Shown piece after piece: positions 26,336-34,859 of a stretch of DNA of 64,000 nucleotides. The stretch is from Laceyella tengchongensis (lineage in GTDB: Bacteria > Bacillota > Bacilli > Thermoactinomycetales > Thermoactinomycetaceae): positions 186,001 to 250,000 of the forward strand of contig NZ_FXTU01000003.1 of the NCBI RefSeq assembly GCF_900182735.1. The letters are read 5' to 3'. The notes under the pieces are model-generated. The model had not been told where the DNA came from. It saw only the letters and a list, made by a program, of their open reading frames with translations, and did no database searches. The position numbers and the translations under genes are program-made. How positions within the stretch are numbered: the stretch's first letter is position 1; each line of letters opens with the position of its first letter.

Positions 26336-26860
26336 TTACGATGGCAACACTTCCGCCCGATCGGTTTGCAACGGCACCACTTGCCTCCAAGCTCGATTAG
26401 ACTGTTGCAACTCCACATAGACAAAGCGTTCATCGATCCGCACTTCATAAGTCAACCTATGCTGCTGCGCCACCTGCTTGACGGCGTCCGGAATTAAGGT
26501 GTAGCGCTTGGTCGCCACTGCTTCGAGTAAGGCGAATTGCAAGTCGGACCACGCTTGTTCCAATTCCGGATGGCGTGGATTGTCCAACACCACGGTCAGC
26601 TTACGATGACCTGCTGTCTGTTCCAATTTGTCCAACAAACGTGGATAACGTTGAATAAAGTCATACGTAGAATCTATATGCAAATGAAGCCGGACTTCCG
26701 TCGGCATCACGTTGATCTTTGCCGGATGCAGGCCTGATTGCTGGTCGAAAGTCTGGTGAATGGGTTTTGTTACAAACCACCATTGACTGGCGAGAAAACC
26801 ACCTATCAAGACCACCAGCGTGACCAACAAGCTGCCTACCAGCACTTTGGCTTGTCTCAT
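26336..26860 (-). CDS. single-pass membrane protein of unknown function, partner candidate of the FtsH-like protease
   Basis: A 174-residue protein: one transmembrane helix (~7-28, VGSLLVTLVVLIGGFLASQWW) and a ~145-residue, probably extracytoplasmic, alpha/beta domain with no recognised motif. The start at 26860 is just after GGGGGCGGG. Its gene ends 21 bp before the FtsH-like start, which has its own GGGGAGG. Because that protease lacks an outer domain, this protein could act as its adaptor or substrate (inference). Confidence 0.65.
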   Translation of the reverse strand: MRQAKVLVGSLLVTLVVLIGGFLASQWWFVTKPIHQTFDQQSGLHPAKINVMPTEVRLHLHIDSTYDFIQRYPRLLDKLEQTAGHRKLTVVLDNPRHPELEQAWSDLQFALLEAVATKRYTLIPDAVKQVAQQHRLTYEVRIDERFVYVELQQSNRAWRQVVPLQTDRAEVLPS

Positions 26861-26951
26861 CGGCCCGCCCCCTATACTATTTGTATAATAATTCTTCCCT
26901 GAAAAGTATATCATGATCTGATATATCGAACCGAGCGCCAAAGGTTGGAAA

Positions 26952-26979
26952 TAAAAAAACAGCGCTTCCCAGCACTGCT
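26952..26979 (-). terminator. terminator of the lipoprotein gene
   Basis: On the minus strand CAGTGCT-GGGA-AGCGCTG is followed by TTTTTTT directly after the stop codon. It separates the lipoprotein gene from the FtsH pair. Confidence 0.75.
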
Positions 26980-27623
26980 TACATCAATTGATATGTTAGC
27001 TGTTGCACTTGTCCTCGGTCGGGTTCACGAATAATCAAGGTGACCCTCGTCAATTGTCGGGCGTCTTGAACAGCTAGTTTGTAGGTAACAGCCATATTTA
27101 CCGGCAACCGGACTGTCTCATTGCTAAATAAGGCCTGCTTCAATTTGTCCAACAGCTTCCCATTGTCAATATCCACCTCGATTACGTCAACACGTCGGCC
27201 ATTCACCCATTCGGCAGGGCCTTGCCGAAATTTCCCGGCCACGCTCAAGACGAAGGATAGATGGTCGCGGGGTGACACCAGACCTGCTTGTTTGACAGTC
27301 ATCATTTCCGTCCCGCTGTCATGGTAAGCGTAAATATGCTCACCGTTGCGTCGCATCACTAATTTCTGTGATGCTGCATCCTTCAAGCTCCAGTTATCCG
27401 CCACTTGCTTCCCAGTAAAGCAACGTTTACCAGACATGAGTTCCAGCTGAAACGAATATTCTTTTTTCTTCAACCACCCTTGAATCACCTGTCTCGCCGT
27501 CTGCGCCAGCTTCTCCTGCGCCAACACCTTCTTTTCGTTAACTGTGGGCTGATCGGCGACGAAGTCCGTTTGACAACCCATCAGCATCAAGGCGCAAACC
27601 AGACATCCGGCCATTTTTCTCAT
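26979..27623 (-). CDS. lipoprotein of unknown function
   Basis: A 214-residue protein with signal peptide MRKMAGCLVCALM and lipobox LMGC (Cys ~17). The mature domain begins with a helical stretch (EKLAQTARQVIQGWLKK) and continues as beta strands, giving a LolA-like impression without a clear match. The start follows GGGGGAGGG. It is monocistronic with a promoter-side hairpin and its own terminator. Confidence 0.68.
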   Translation of the reverse strand: MRKMAGCLVCALMLMGCQTDFVADQPTVNEKKVLAQEKLAQTARQVIQGWLKKKEYSFQLELMSGKRCFTGKQVADNWSLKDAASQKLVMRRNGEHIYAYHDSGTEMMTVKQAGLVSPRDHLSFVLSVAGKFRQGPAEWVNGRRVDVIEVDIDNGKLLDKLKQALFSNETVRLPVNMAVTYKLAVQDARQLTRVTLIIREPDRGQVQQLTYQLM

Positions 27624-27714
27624 TTTGCCCTCCCCCTTCTCTTCTAATACCTACGAAAAAACCTGTGCATTTAGACTACGCGCGTTGGCCAAACCTTGGA
27701 TGTGAACACGCATG

Positions 27715-27756
27715 AGAAAAGCGCTTCATCAGCTTAACGCTGACAAAGCGCTTTTC
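27715..27756. terminator. long bidirectional hairpin
   Basis: GAAAAGCGCTT ... TCAGC pairs with GCTGA ... AAGCGCTTTTC across a CA/CA mismatch. It lies between two divergent gene starts, so it may end an incoming transcript on either strand. Confidence 0.6.
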
Positions 27757-27817
27757 GTGCCTGGTTCGCTTATACGTTGGAAGCAGAGCCAACATCTTGG
27801 TCGAAGGGGCAAAATGT

Positions 27818-27853
27818 GTTAGTCATATTGCCTTCCGCTACGGTGATACTAAC
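27818..27853 (+). other. hairpin directly upstream of the small gene's ribosome site
   Basis: GTTAGT and ATTGCC (with a CAT bulge between) pair with GGTGAT and ACTAAC. The stem ends 7 bp before AAGGGAGGTGA, so it may affect translation of the small protein. Confidence 0.4.
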
Positions 27854-27875
27854 ATCAACAAGGGAGGTGATTCCT

Positions 27876-28073
27876 TTGCCGCATCCTTCCCTTTATCCCG
27901 AGTGGATGCCCGAGTTGTTACAAACCCACTTGTCCCAAGAAGAACTGGAGAAAATCTCATCTTTTCTCCACACTGAAACCTGGATATCCCCTTCAGCGCA
28001 CCGACGCTTATGGAATGACCCCGTTCCTGATATCCCTCTTCGTTTTCATCTAGATATTGACATTAAAGAATAG
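27876..28073 (+). CDS. small protein of unknown function (65 residues)
   Basis: Starts at TTG immediately after a near-perfect AAGGGAGGTGA, so the longer frame from 27777 is unlikely. The sequence opens PHPSLYPEWMPELLQ, has a short amphipathic helix (LSQEELEKISSFL) and ends FHLDIDIKE. No membrane segment. I do not recognise a family. A terminator follows at 28131. Confidence 0.55.
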   Translation: MPHPSLYPEWMPELLQTHLSQEELEKISSFLHTETWISPSAHRRLWNDPVPDIPLRFHLDIDIKE

Positions 28074-28130
28074 CCTGTTGTTAGTATGACATAGACCTTC
28101 CTGCCTATACCTTCCGCCTCATTCTATTCA

Positions 28131-28157
28131 CTGCCAATTAATGGCAGTTCTTTTTTT
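28131..28157 (+). terminator. terminator of the small gene
   Basis: CTGCCA-ATTAA-TGGCAG is followed by TTCTTTTTTT. It lies just at the end of the convergent mtaD gene. Confidence 0.75.
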
Positions 28158-29457
28158 ATTGCAACAATGCTTGGAATGCACGTGTTGCTTCATGACGGAT
28201 TTTCTCTTCATCCAGTGTCAGCAATTCGCGGTTGACCATCAGCGGCTGACCATTTACATACATGTCCACCACATCACCGCGAGATGCAGAATATACGACG
28301 TGGGACACCACATCATGCAACGGTTGCATATGGGCTCCGGTCAAGTCCAAAGTGATGAAGTCGGCTTTTTTGCCTACTTCCAACGTGCCGATTTCGTGAT
28401 CGAGGAATAAGCATTCCGCCCCATAGATGGTCCCCATTTTTAACGCCGTTAACGCCGGCACCGCTTCTGGATCAAGTTGGGCACCCTTGTGGATTAGCGC
28501 GGCAAGCTGGATTTCCTCGATGAGATCCAAATTGTTGTTGCTGGCAGCCCCGTCAGTAGCCAATCCTGGGCGCATGCCTTTTCGCAACATGCTCGTCACC
28601 GGGGCAATTCCGCTACCCAATTTGAGATTGCTGCCCGGGTTGTGTGCCACCTTCACGTCATGTTCCGCCAATATGTCGATTTCTTCCTCTGTCACATGCA
28701 CCGCATGGGCAACCAGCGCAGGCAGATCAAAGAAGCCGAGCTGACGCAAATGCTCAACGGGCCGAACCCCATAATCCCGCACATTTTGCTCCACTTCTTT
28801 CACCGTTTCAGACATATGCGTATGAAGGGGCAACTTCAATTCCCCCGCTTTTTCCACAAACCGCTTGATATACTCCGGTGGGCACGTGTAGGGCGCATGA
28901 GGTGCCAACATGGTAGTAATCCGGCCATCGGCTTGACCATGCCATTCAGTGGCGAAACGAACCGCCTCTTCAAACTTTTTATTTTGCATTTCCTCACTGC
29001 ACAATCCAATCACGCCGCGAGTCAAGCGGGCGCGCATGCCGGATTCTTCCACCACGTGGGCGACAGCGTCCATATGATCGTACATATCCATGAAACAGGT
29101 GGTTCCGGATCGGATCATTTCCACCGCCGCCAACGCTGTTCCAGCCTGCACTTGGACATGGGTAAATTTCGCTTCCAATGGCCACATGTGCTCTTCCAAC
29201 CACGTTTGCAACGGCAAATCATCGGCATACCCACGCAACAAAGTCATGGCCGCATGACCGTGTGTGTTGACCAAGCCAGGCAGGATGGCCTTGCCGCTAC
29301 AATCGATGATCTCATCAAACTGTTCTTGTACTTGCGGCTCCGGGACTTCCCCTACATATGTAATCTTGTCATCCTCCACGCCCAAAGCGCCCTGCTTCAG
29401 CACTTCGGCACCATCTTTCATGGTCGCGACGGTCGCGTTGATAAATAACCGCTTCAC
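28156..29457 (-). CDS. mtaD: 5-methylthioadenosine/S-adenosylhomocysteine deaminase
   Basis: A 433-residue amidohydrolase that deaminates MTA and SAH in nucleoside and sulfur salvage. Metal-binding motifs are in place: LVNTHGHAAM (HxH), HTHMSET, and ATDGAASNNNLD with the catalytic Asp. Family opening INATVATMKDG. The GTG at 29457 is preferred: GAGGGG lies 6 bases before it, while the ATG two codons upstream would touch that site. Other TrzN/AtzA-like substrates are less likely. Confidence 0.88.
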   Translation of the reverse strand: MKRLFINATVATMKDGAEVLKQGALGVEDDKITYVGEVPEPQVQEQFDEIIDCSGKAILPGLVNTHGHAAMTLLRGYADDLPLQTWLEEHMWPLEAKFTHVQVQAGTALAAVEMIRSGTTCFMDMYDHMDAVAHVVEESGMRARLTRGVIGLCSEEMQNKKFEEAVRFATEWHGQADGRITTMLAPHAPYTCPPEYIKRFVEKAGELKLPLHTHMSETVKEVEQNVRDYGVRPVEHLRQLGFFDLPALVAHAVHVTEEEIDILAEHDVKVAHNPGSNLKLGSGIAPVTSMLRKGMRPGLATDGAASNNNLDLIEEIQLAALIHKGAQLDPEAVPALTALKMGTIYGAECLFLDHEIGTLEVGKKADFITLDLTGAHMQPLHDVVSHVVYSASRGDVVDMYVNGQPLMVNRELLTLDEEKIRHEATRAFQALLQ

Positions 29458-29517
29458 TAACATCCCCTCGCTTTGCATAGATTTGTCTTTCTTACTGTAC
29501 ACGAAGAGAAAAGAATT

Positions 29518-30408
29518 TCATAGCCTGTGCCGATCAATAAATTGCAGGATGTCATCCAACCGTACCTTTTTCCGCAAAGCCTCCGCAAACAGATCCCCTT
29601 TCTGTTCCAGCCGGTCAAATATGTTGGCGCAAGTGAATTGCTTAGGGGATAACGCGGGTGTCAATTCATCCCATGACAGTGGCGTGGAGACGGTCGCTTC
29701 CGGCACTGCCCGGATTGAATATGGTGCGATTAAGGTTTTATTGCGCCAATGCTGGAGATAGTCAAAGTAGATTTTATTCCCGCGCTTGTTGACCGAGCGC
29801 TCCACGGTGATCAAAGCGGGTTGCCGCTCGGCGAAATAATGGGCGATGAATTTTCCGACTTTGCGTGTCTCATCATATGTGTATCGCGTCTCTAACGGCA
29901 GGTAGATCTGCAATCCGCTGGCCCCTGATGTCTTTACAATTCCGTCCAATCCCAATTGCAGAAGCAACTCCCGGATCAACAGCGCCGCTTCCACCACGCG
30001 TGGAAAACCGGGGACGCTAGGGTCCAAATCAAACACCAGCTCCGTCGGTCTCATTGGGTCAAGAACCGTATTAAACGACACATGTAATTCCACGCACGCC
30101 AAATTGGCCAACCAAACCAAGGTGGGTGCATTATTGAGCATAACATATTCGATATCCCCGTCGCTGACCGTTTCGATCCAATCCGGCCGATGGAGAGGGG
30201 CGTTTTTCTGATAAAATGACTTCCCCTCCACCCCATCTGGAAAACGGATCGTGGTTAACGCCCTGTTCCGGCAATAAGGGAGTAAATACGGAGCCAGCCG
30301 ATAATACGCCAGAATGAATTCCCACTTGCTCAACTGAGGAAATAATCGTTTATCGGGATTAGATATCTTCAATTCCTTTCCGTCCACATGAACCAACCGA
30401 TGCTCCAC
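29518..30408 (-). CDS. ligD: LigD-type polymerase/primase domain protein (NHEJ)
   Basis: A 296-residue stand-alone polymerase domain of bacterial end joining, which fills or extends DNA ends. Key motifs: ELVFDLDPS with the metal-binding Asp pair (~124-130), TSGASGLQIYLPL (~160) and the final Asp in NKIYFDYLQ. Starts at GTG after GGAGG. It lies 49 bp downstream of the ligase gene. In Bacillus subtilis the two activities are one protein of ~611 residues; the two products here total 613. No ku gene is in the window. Confidence 0.87.
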   Translation of the reverse strand: MEHRLVHVDGKELKISNPDKRLFPQLSKWEFILAYYRLAPYLLPYCRNRALTTIRFPDGVEGKSFYQKNAPLHRPDWIETVSDGDIEYVMLNNAPTLVWLANLACVELHVSFNTVLDPMRPTELVFDLDPSVPGFPRVVEAALLIRELLLQLGLDGIVKTSGASGLQIYLPLETRYTYDETRKVGKFIAHYFAERQPALITVERSVNKRGNKIYFDYLQHWRNKTLIAPYSIRAVPEATVSTPLSWDELTPALSPKQFTCANIFDRLEQKGDLFAEALRKKVRLDDILQFIDRHRL

Positions 30409-30433
30409 CCTTCTCCCTCCTCTGTGCCGGACC

Positions 30434-30455
30434 GGGGCGTGTCTGGCAAATCAAG
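30434..30455. repeat. MITE end fragment between the ligD halves
   Basis: GGGGCGTGTCTGGCAAATCA plus AG matches the terminal 22 bp of the right end of the MITE at 4533-4667 with two mismatches, in inverted orientation. Seventeen consecutive bases are identical. No second end is seen nearby, so it is a remnant. Confidence 0.6.
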
Positions 30456-30457
30456 CA

Positions 30458-31411
30458 TCACCTACCAGATAACGGAAAACCGCGGCATGAAAGCGGATCA
30501 GCATCGACGACCCCCTGAATGCTCGGCTGTCGCAAAGAATGCCCATTCACCCATTCCAGATAATGGACTTTAACCGTGAGCAATGGGGTGACCCAAATCG
30601 CGTCGCCGATTCGCTCCGGCCGATTGTAAAAAGGCATCTCAGTTTGAACCAACGGGGTGACACATTCAGTGATATCTCGCCAATCCGCCTGAGTCAATTT
30701 CCCCGTGCCGGCATGTCCGATGTAGTGAAGACGATCCCAATCATCGTACAACCCCAGTAAAAGCGAGTTGACCATCTTCCCTCTGAACGTCACCCCTCCT
30801 ACTACGGCGATCAGGTCATGTGTCACTTTTCGTTTGCGCCAGCGCCCATCTTTTCCACCAATAACATAAGCACTGGTCAAATCTTTCACGACAATGCCTT
30901 CCAACCCTTGCTGGCGCACAGCCTCATACAGGCCATCAACATCGGTGAAGTTGGGCACCAACCGCACATGGTCCACCGGCTGGATGATTTGGTTTAACTG
31001 CGCTTGTCGTTCTGCCAATGGACGCTCGGTCATCCATTCGCCATCCAGATAAAGCAAATCAAAAACCATGTAGGTGATCGGCACCCGCTTCATCGCTTGC
31101 GGCACTTTGTTCATTTGGCGTAAGCCATCCCGTTTCATCACCTCGTAAAACGAGGGCTTCCCTTCCCGCCAAGCGATGACCTCCCCATCCAAAATGACAG
31201 ACGAAGCCGTGCAATAGTCGCTGACCTTCGCCAATTCAGGATAGTGATGGGTTCGCTCATTCTTTTTCCGATTGAACAATTTCACCTGACCGTTTTCAAC
31301 ATACGTCAACACCCGCACCCCGTCCCATTTGACTTGAGCAATCCAGCGCTCTCCTGAAGGTGGCGCATCTGTCACGACGGGTTCAAAAGGGATGATTGGT
31401 TTCAATTCCAC
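30458..31411 (-). CDS. ligD: ATP-dependent DNA ligase, LigD ligase domain
   Basis: A 317-residue ligase. The adenylated Lys is in QVKWDGVRV (KxDG, ~28-31). Further nucleotidyltransferase motifs are LDGEVIAW, YMVFDLLYLDG, EGIVVKDL and the OB-fold segment following them. GTG start with AAAGGAAC upstream. The C-terminus follows the family up to SIQGVVDADPLSCR and then ends in GFPLSGR. A MITE end fragment starts just after the stop. Confidence 0.87.
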   Translation of the reverse strand: MELKPIIPFEPVVTDAPPSGERWIAQVKWDGVRVLTYVENGQVKLFNRKKNERTHHYPELAKVSDYCTASSVILDGEVIAWREGKPSFYEVMKRDGLRQMNKVPQAMKRVPITYMVFDLLYLDGEWMTERPLAERQAQLNQIIQPVDHVRLVPNFTDVDGLYEAVRQQGLEGIVVKDLTSAYVIGGKDGRWRKRKVTHDLIAVVGGVTFRGKMVNSLLLGLYDDWDRLHYIGHAGTGKLTQADWRDITECVTPLVQTEMPFYNRPERIGDAIWVTPLLTVKVHYLEWVNGHSLRQPSIQGVVDADPLSCRGFPLSGR

Positions 31412-31508
31412 GAAACTCGTTCCTTTTCTCGCAATATATCTCTTAGGATGAAGAAGAAACGATGCGGCTATACATAGAAGATCTCCCGTTCATTATGACG
31501 AATCAGAC

Positions 31509-31537
31509 TTGACATGGCAAAGCCATCGTAGTAGTAT
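31509..31537 (+). promoter_or_regulatory. sigma-A promoter of the trmB-like gene
   Basis: TTGACA (31509-31514), a 17-bp spacer and TAGTAT (31532-31537). The spacer begins with a small palindrome, ATGGC-AAA-GCCAT. Confidence 0.7.
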
Positions 31538-31547
31538 TTAACCATAC

Positions 31548-31568
31548 TAGTGTTATTTAAAAACACTA
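31548..31568. promoter_or_regulatory. candidate operator
   Basis: TAGTGTT-ATTTAAA-AACACTA, a perfect 7-bp inverted repeat located where transcription from the adjacent promoter would start. It suits autorepression by the TrmB-like protein (inference). Confidence 0.5.
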
Positions 31569-31608
31569 CTATTATCCACCGACATCACTGAAGAAAGGAG
31601 GAATTCAT

Positions 31609-32409
31609 CTGATTCAGCGATTGAAAGAGCTTGGCCTGTCTGAACTTGAAGCGCGTTGTTACCTCACACTCCATGAGGAGCCTCATTTATCCGGGTATGA
31701 AGTGGCCAAACGCGTTTCCACCTCGCGCACCAATGTTTATGCTGCTTTACGTTCACTCACTGACAAAGGCATTTGCCGAATCATCGAGGGCGATCCGGTT
31801 CATTATGACGTTGTACCCATCGATCAGTTGATTCGCTATATGCGGGTCAAGTTTGAACAAACTGCAAAAGGACTGGTGAATGAACTGAAATCCCCTCCTC
31901 GTTCCAAACCCTCTTTTTATAATTGGCAAGGAAACAAACATTTAGACACCGCGATACGCAGAATGATCGCCAATGCTAAAAAGAACATCCTTGTCGACAT
32001 TTGGGCAGAAGATGTGCATTGGGTGGAAGAAGCATTGCTTGACGCTGAAGAGAGGGGCATTACCATTGTCCTGATTGTTCTGGGAGAATGCCAAATTTCC
32101 CTTAAAAATGTGTTCATCCATAAAGCCGATGACTTGGAACAGGCTTGGCCAAAAATGGGAACAAGGAAATTTTCTATCCTAATCGACGGACAAGCCGCCT
32201 TGTTGGGTGGATTTGGCGGAGATGTAAAGTTGACCGCATTGGAAACGGACCATCCGGCTATCACGGAATTACTTAAAAACGCATTCTACCACGATGTCGT
32301 CATGATGCGAATCGAGGAAGATTTCGGCGCCGAGCTGGCAAGCCGATATGGCGAAAATTACGAGAAAATCATTAACTATTACATTCGGGAAAAGGGATGG
32401 GATTTTTAG
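31609..32409 (+). CDS. TrmB-family transcriptional regulator, probable CTG start
   Basis: A 266-residue regulator. An N-terminal winged helix (KELGLSELEARCYLTL, EVAKRVSTSRTNVYAALRSL) binds DNA, and the C-terminal part is a TrmB ligand-type domain (AKKNILVDIWAEDV). The family normally begins M-x-x-x-L-K-E-L-G-L. Here that position is CTG at 31609, 7 bases after AAAGGAGG, giving MIQRLKELGL; the TTG at 31621 lies too far from the ribosome site. An O-methyltransferase gene follows 62 bp later. Confidence 0.8.
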   Translation: MIQRLKELGLSELEARCYLTLHEEPHLSGYEVAKRVSTSRTNVYAALRSLTDKGICRIIEGDPVHYDVVPIDQLIRYMRVKFEQTAKGLVNELKSPPRSKPSFYNWQGNKHLDTAIRRMIANAKKNILVDIWAEDVHWVEEALLDAEERGITIVLIVLGECQISLKNVFIHKADDLEQAWPKMGTRKFSILIDGQAALLGGFGGDVKLTALETDHPAITELLKNAFYHDVVMMRIEEDFGAELASRYGENYEKIINYYIREKGWDF

Positions 32410-32471
32410 GGTCGTCGAAGTTGGGAGTTCAGTCATATATTTAAATCCAAAGGGATTAGGAGGCTTTCAAC

Positions 32472-33110
32472 ATGCGTGATTTAACATACATCCGAGAGCT
32501 GTTTGCCAAGGAAGATGAAGTACTTAAGTCGATTCCGAACGGATTGGCGGAACGGGGAATGCCACAGATATCCATCCCTCCCGAAGTGGGCCGGACATTG
32601 TATCTTCTGGCTAAAATCAGCGGGGCCACTAGAATTTTAGAACTGGGAACCCTAGGCGGATACAGTACCATTTATTTAGCACGGGCGTTGCCATCCACCG
32701 GGAAGTGCTTCACCATTGAATTAAACGCTGATCACGCCCGCTTTGCCAAGGAAAATATCTCCCGCGCCAACTTGAACGAGCAAGTGACGGTCATCGTGGG
32801 CGATGCTTCAGAACAGTTGGAAATTCTAGCTCAGTCGGGGGAACGCTTTGATTTCTTCTTTATCGATGCAGACAAGCCCAACTTCGACCATTATCTGGAG
32901 AAAGCCATTTCCTTGGCTGCGCCAAATGCGGTAATTGCCATGGATAACTTGCTTTATTTCGGCGACAGCGTCTTGGATGAAACCAATGATAACCCCATAT
33001 TGGCCAAGCTTCGTCAAGTTAATCAAACCTTGGCACAAGATCCTCGCATCGAGTCCATGCTGTTGCCGATCGGCGACGGATTGGGGATTGCCAAAGTGAA
33101 AAGTGCCTGA
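32472..33110 (+). CDS. SAM-dependent O-methyltransferase (class I, COMT-like)
   Basis: A 212-residue cytoplasmic methyltransferase. The SAM-binding motif is ILELGTLGGYSTIYLARAL (~56-74); metal-binding Asp residues are in FFIDADKPNFDHYLE (~135) and AMDNLLYFG. The size matches bacterial catechol-type O-methyltransferases. AGGAGG precedes the start. It is likely controlled with the TrmB gene upstream. The substrate is unknown. Confidence 0.85.
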   Translation: MRDLTYIRELFAKEDEVLKSIPNGLAERGMPQISIPPEVGRTLYLLAKISGATRILELGTLGGYSTIYLARALPSTGKCFTIELNADHARFAKENISRANLNEQVTVIVGDASEQLEILAQSGERFDFFFIDADKPNFDHYLEKAISLAAPNAVIAMDNLLYFGDSVLDETNDNPILAKLRQVNQTLAQDPRIESMLLPIGDGLGIAKVKSA

Positions 33111-33450
33111 CGTAAGTTAAGAATCACTCTTTTTGTGCGCCAAAAGAGCCTTCTCTCAATGAGTAGGCTCTTTTTAGCATGACAACACTCTCGCCCCCAC
33201 CCCCTAAATCTTGGGATATTAAAAATATAATTAAATTTATTAAAAAACCACAAATAAATCCCACGCCAATCACACCAATGAATTCCAACAATAAACCAGA
33301 AACAATGATAACAAGATAACAAAAAAAATGATAAAAAATTATAAATCTAAACATATAATTGAAGGATTTATTTTCATGTTATATAATTCAAAACGAATCA
33401 AATGAGATTCTTTTCTTACCATTCCAAACCATTTCACAGGGGGTGGTCTT
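33111..33450. other. 340-bp AT-rich gene-free region
   Basis: Contains the methyltransferase terminator (33142-33175) and then about 250 bp of very AT-rich DNA leading to the ribosome site of the CAP-domain gene. No coding frame is convincing. Confidence 0.65.
33142..33175 (+). terminator. methyltransferase terminator
   Basis: AAAAGAGCC pairs with GGCTCTTTT, followed by T. It lies 32 bp after the stop codon. Confidence 0.8.
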
Positions 33451-34782
33451 TTGACCAAAAAGCTTCGCATATTGCCTATCATCATGCTCGTTGTCCTGTT
33501 ATTCGGTAGTATGGGCACCGTTTAGGCCGACGGAACCAGCCCTGCCAAGGAAACGTCATGGATTGACCATATCTTAGGTTGGTTTGATTCAAAACCTGTA
33601 TCGCAACCAGAAAAAGTGGTATCCCTTGGTAGTAAGGTAAAGATCGTATCTGACCCACTACCAAAAAACACTTCCAAAGCAACCAATGAACCGACTGTCA
33701 TCGAACAGGACACCACTGCCAAAGTGATTAACGAGAAAGGAAAAGTGGTGGGGCAAAAATACATTGCTAAAACACCAAAAGCAACTGTAAAATCCAAAAA
33801 CCGGGTGGTCACCGCGGTCATCGCGGCGGATGAAGAATACCGCAGAGCTTACCCTGATTGGCAAAACAGAACGAAAGAGATTGTCGAAAAAGCGGACAAT
33901 GCGTTTATCCGCGATCACCAAGTCGATTTTAAGATTTCAGGATATCTCGAGTGGAAATCAGATGGGTACAACGGGGAGCAAATTCTGCAAGATTTGGACC
34001 GAGACAAAAACAGAGGGGTTTATGATTTTGTCATCGGATTTACCAAAGACGCTTACTTCAATTATGGTGGAATCGCTTATATGCAACCCACGGGGGGCCC
34101 AGGTGGAAGTGCCGTCAGTGTAACGGCAGACATGCATCCCAATGCCATTTGGCATGTTGTTCAACACGAACTGTCCCATAACTTCGGTGTGCCACATGAC
34201 TTACACGGCCCACAATATGAAAGATGCATCATGAACTATTATTACACGACACAGGTGGACATTTGGGACCAAAAACATAACCAAATCATCGAGCGAAACA
34301 AATACTGGTACGGCAATAGACAAAACAACCAAAATGATAAAAATGATCAAAATAATAACAATAAACCAAATAAACCAGACGTACCAACCTCAAATCCTTC
34401 CTCCTTTGAAACACAAGTCGTTCAATTAGTAAACCAAGAACGGACACGGAGAGGATATAAACCTTTGCAGATGGATGCCAAATTGTCTCAAGTTGCCAGA
34501 TTGAAATCAGAAGATATGAGAGACAACAACTATTTCTCTCACCAATCGCCCACTTATGGCTCTCCATTTGACATGATGAGAAAGTTTGGTATCCAATACA
34601 CCTATGCGGGTGAAAACATCGCCGCTGGACAACAAACCCCGCAAGATGTGATGAATTCTTGGATGAACAGCCCCGGACACCGTAGCAACATCTTGAATCC
34701 CAATTACACGACCATCGGTGTTGGTTTTGCCAAAGGCGGTTCTTATGGAACTTACTGGACACAACAATTCATCAGAAGATAG
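33451..34782 (+). pseudogene. secreted metzincin-CAP domain fusion interrupted by an amber codon
   Basis: TTG start at 33451 after GGGGGTGG. The signal peptide (MTKKLRILPIIMLVVLLFG) runs into TAG at 33523-33525 (GTT-TAG-GCC), where Gln (CAG) would fit one or two residues before a cleavage site. The same frame is then open for 418 more codons. Residues ~239-250 read HELSHNFGVPHD, a metzincin zinc site (HExxHxxGxxHD), with CIMNYYY as a Met-turn. A Gln/Asn/Lys-rich linker (~291-317) joins a C-terminal CAP/YkwD domain (VNQERTRRGYKPL, AGENIAAGQ, NSPGHRSNIL). Without readthrough no exported protein is made. Confidence 0.78.
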
Positions 34783-34803
34783 ACTAAACACATCTTGTTA
34801 AAT

Positions 34804-34837
34804 CAGGCCCATTCTGTTTAGAATGGGCCTGGTTTTA
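34804..34837 (+). terminator. terminator after the metzincin-CAP gene
   Basis: A perfect 11-bp stem CAGGCCCATTC / GAATGGGCCTG followed by GTTTTA. Confidence 0.82.
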
Positions 34838-34859
34838 TAGCTGAGAGCTATTTCACCGG

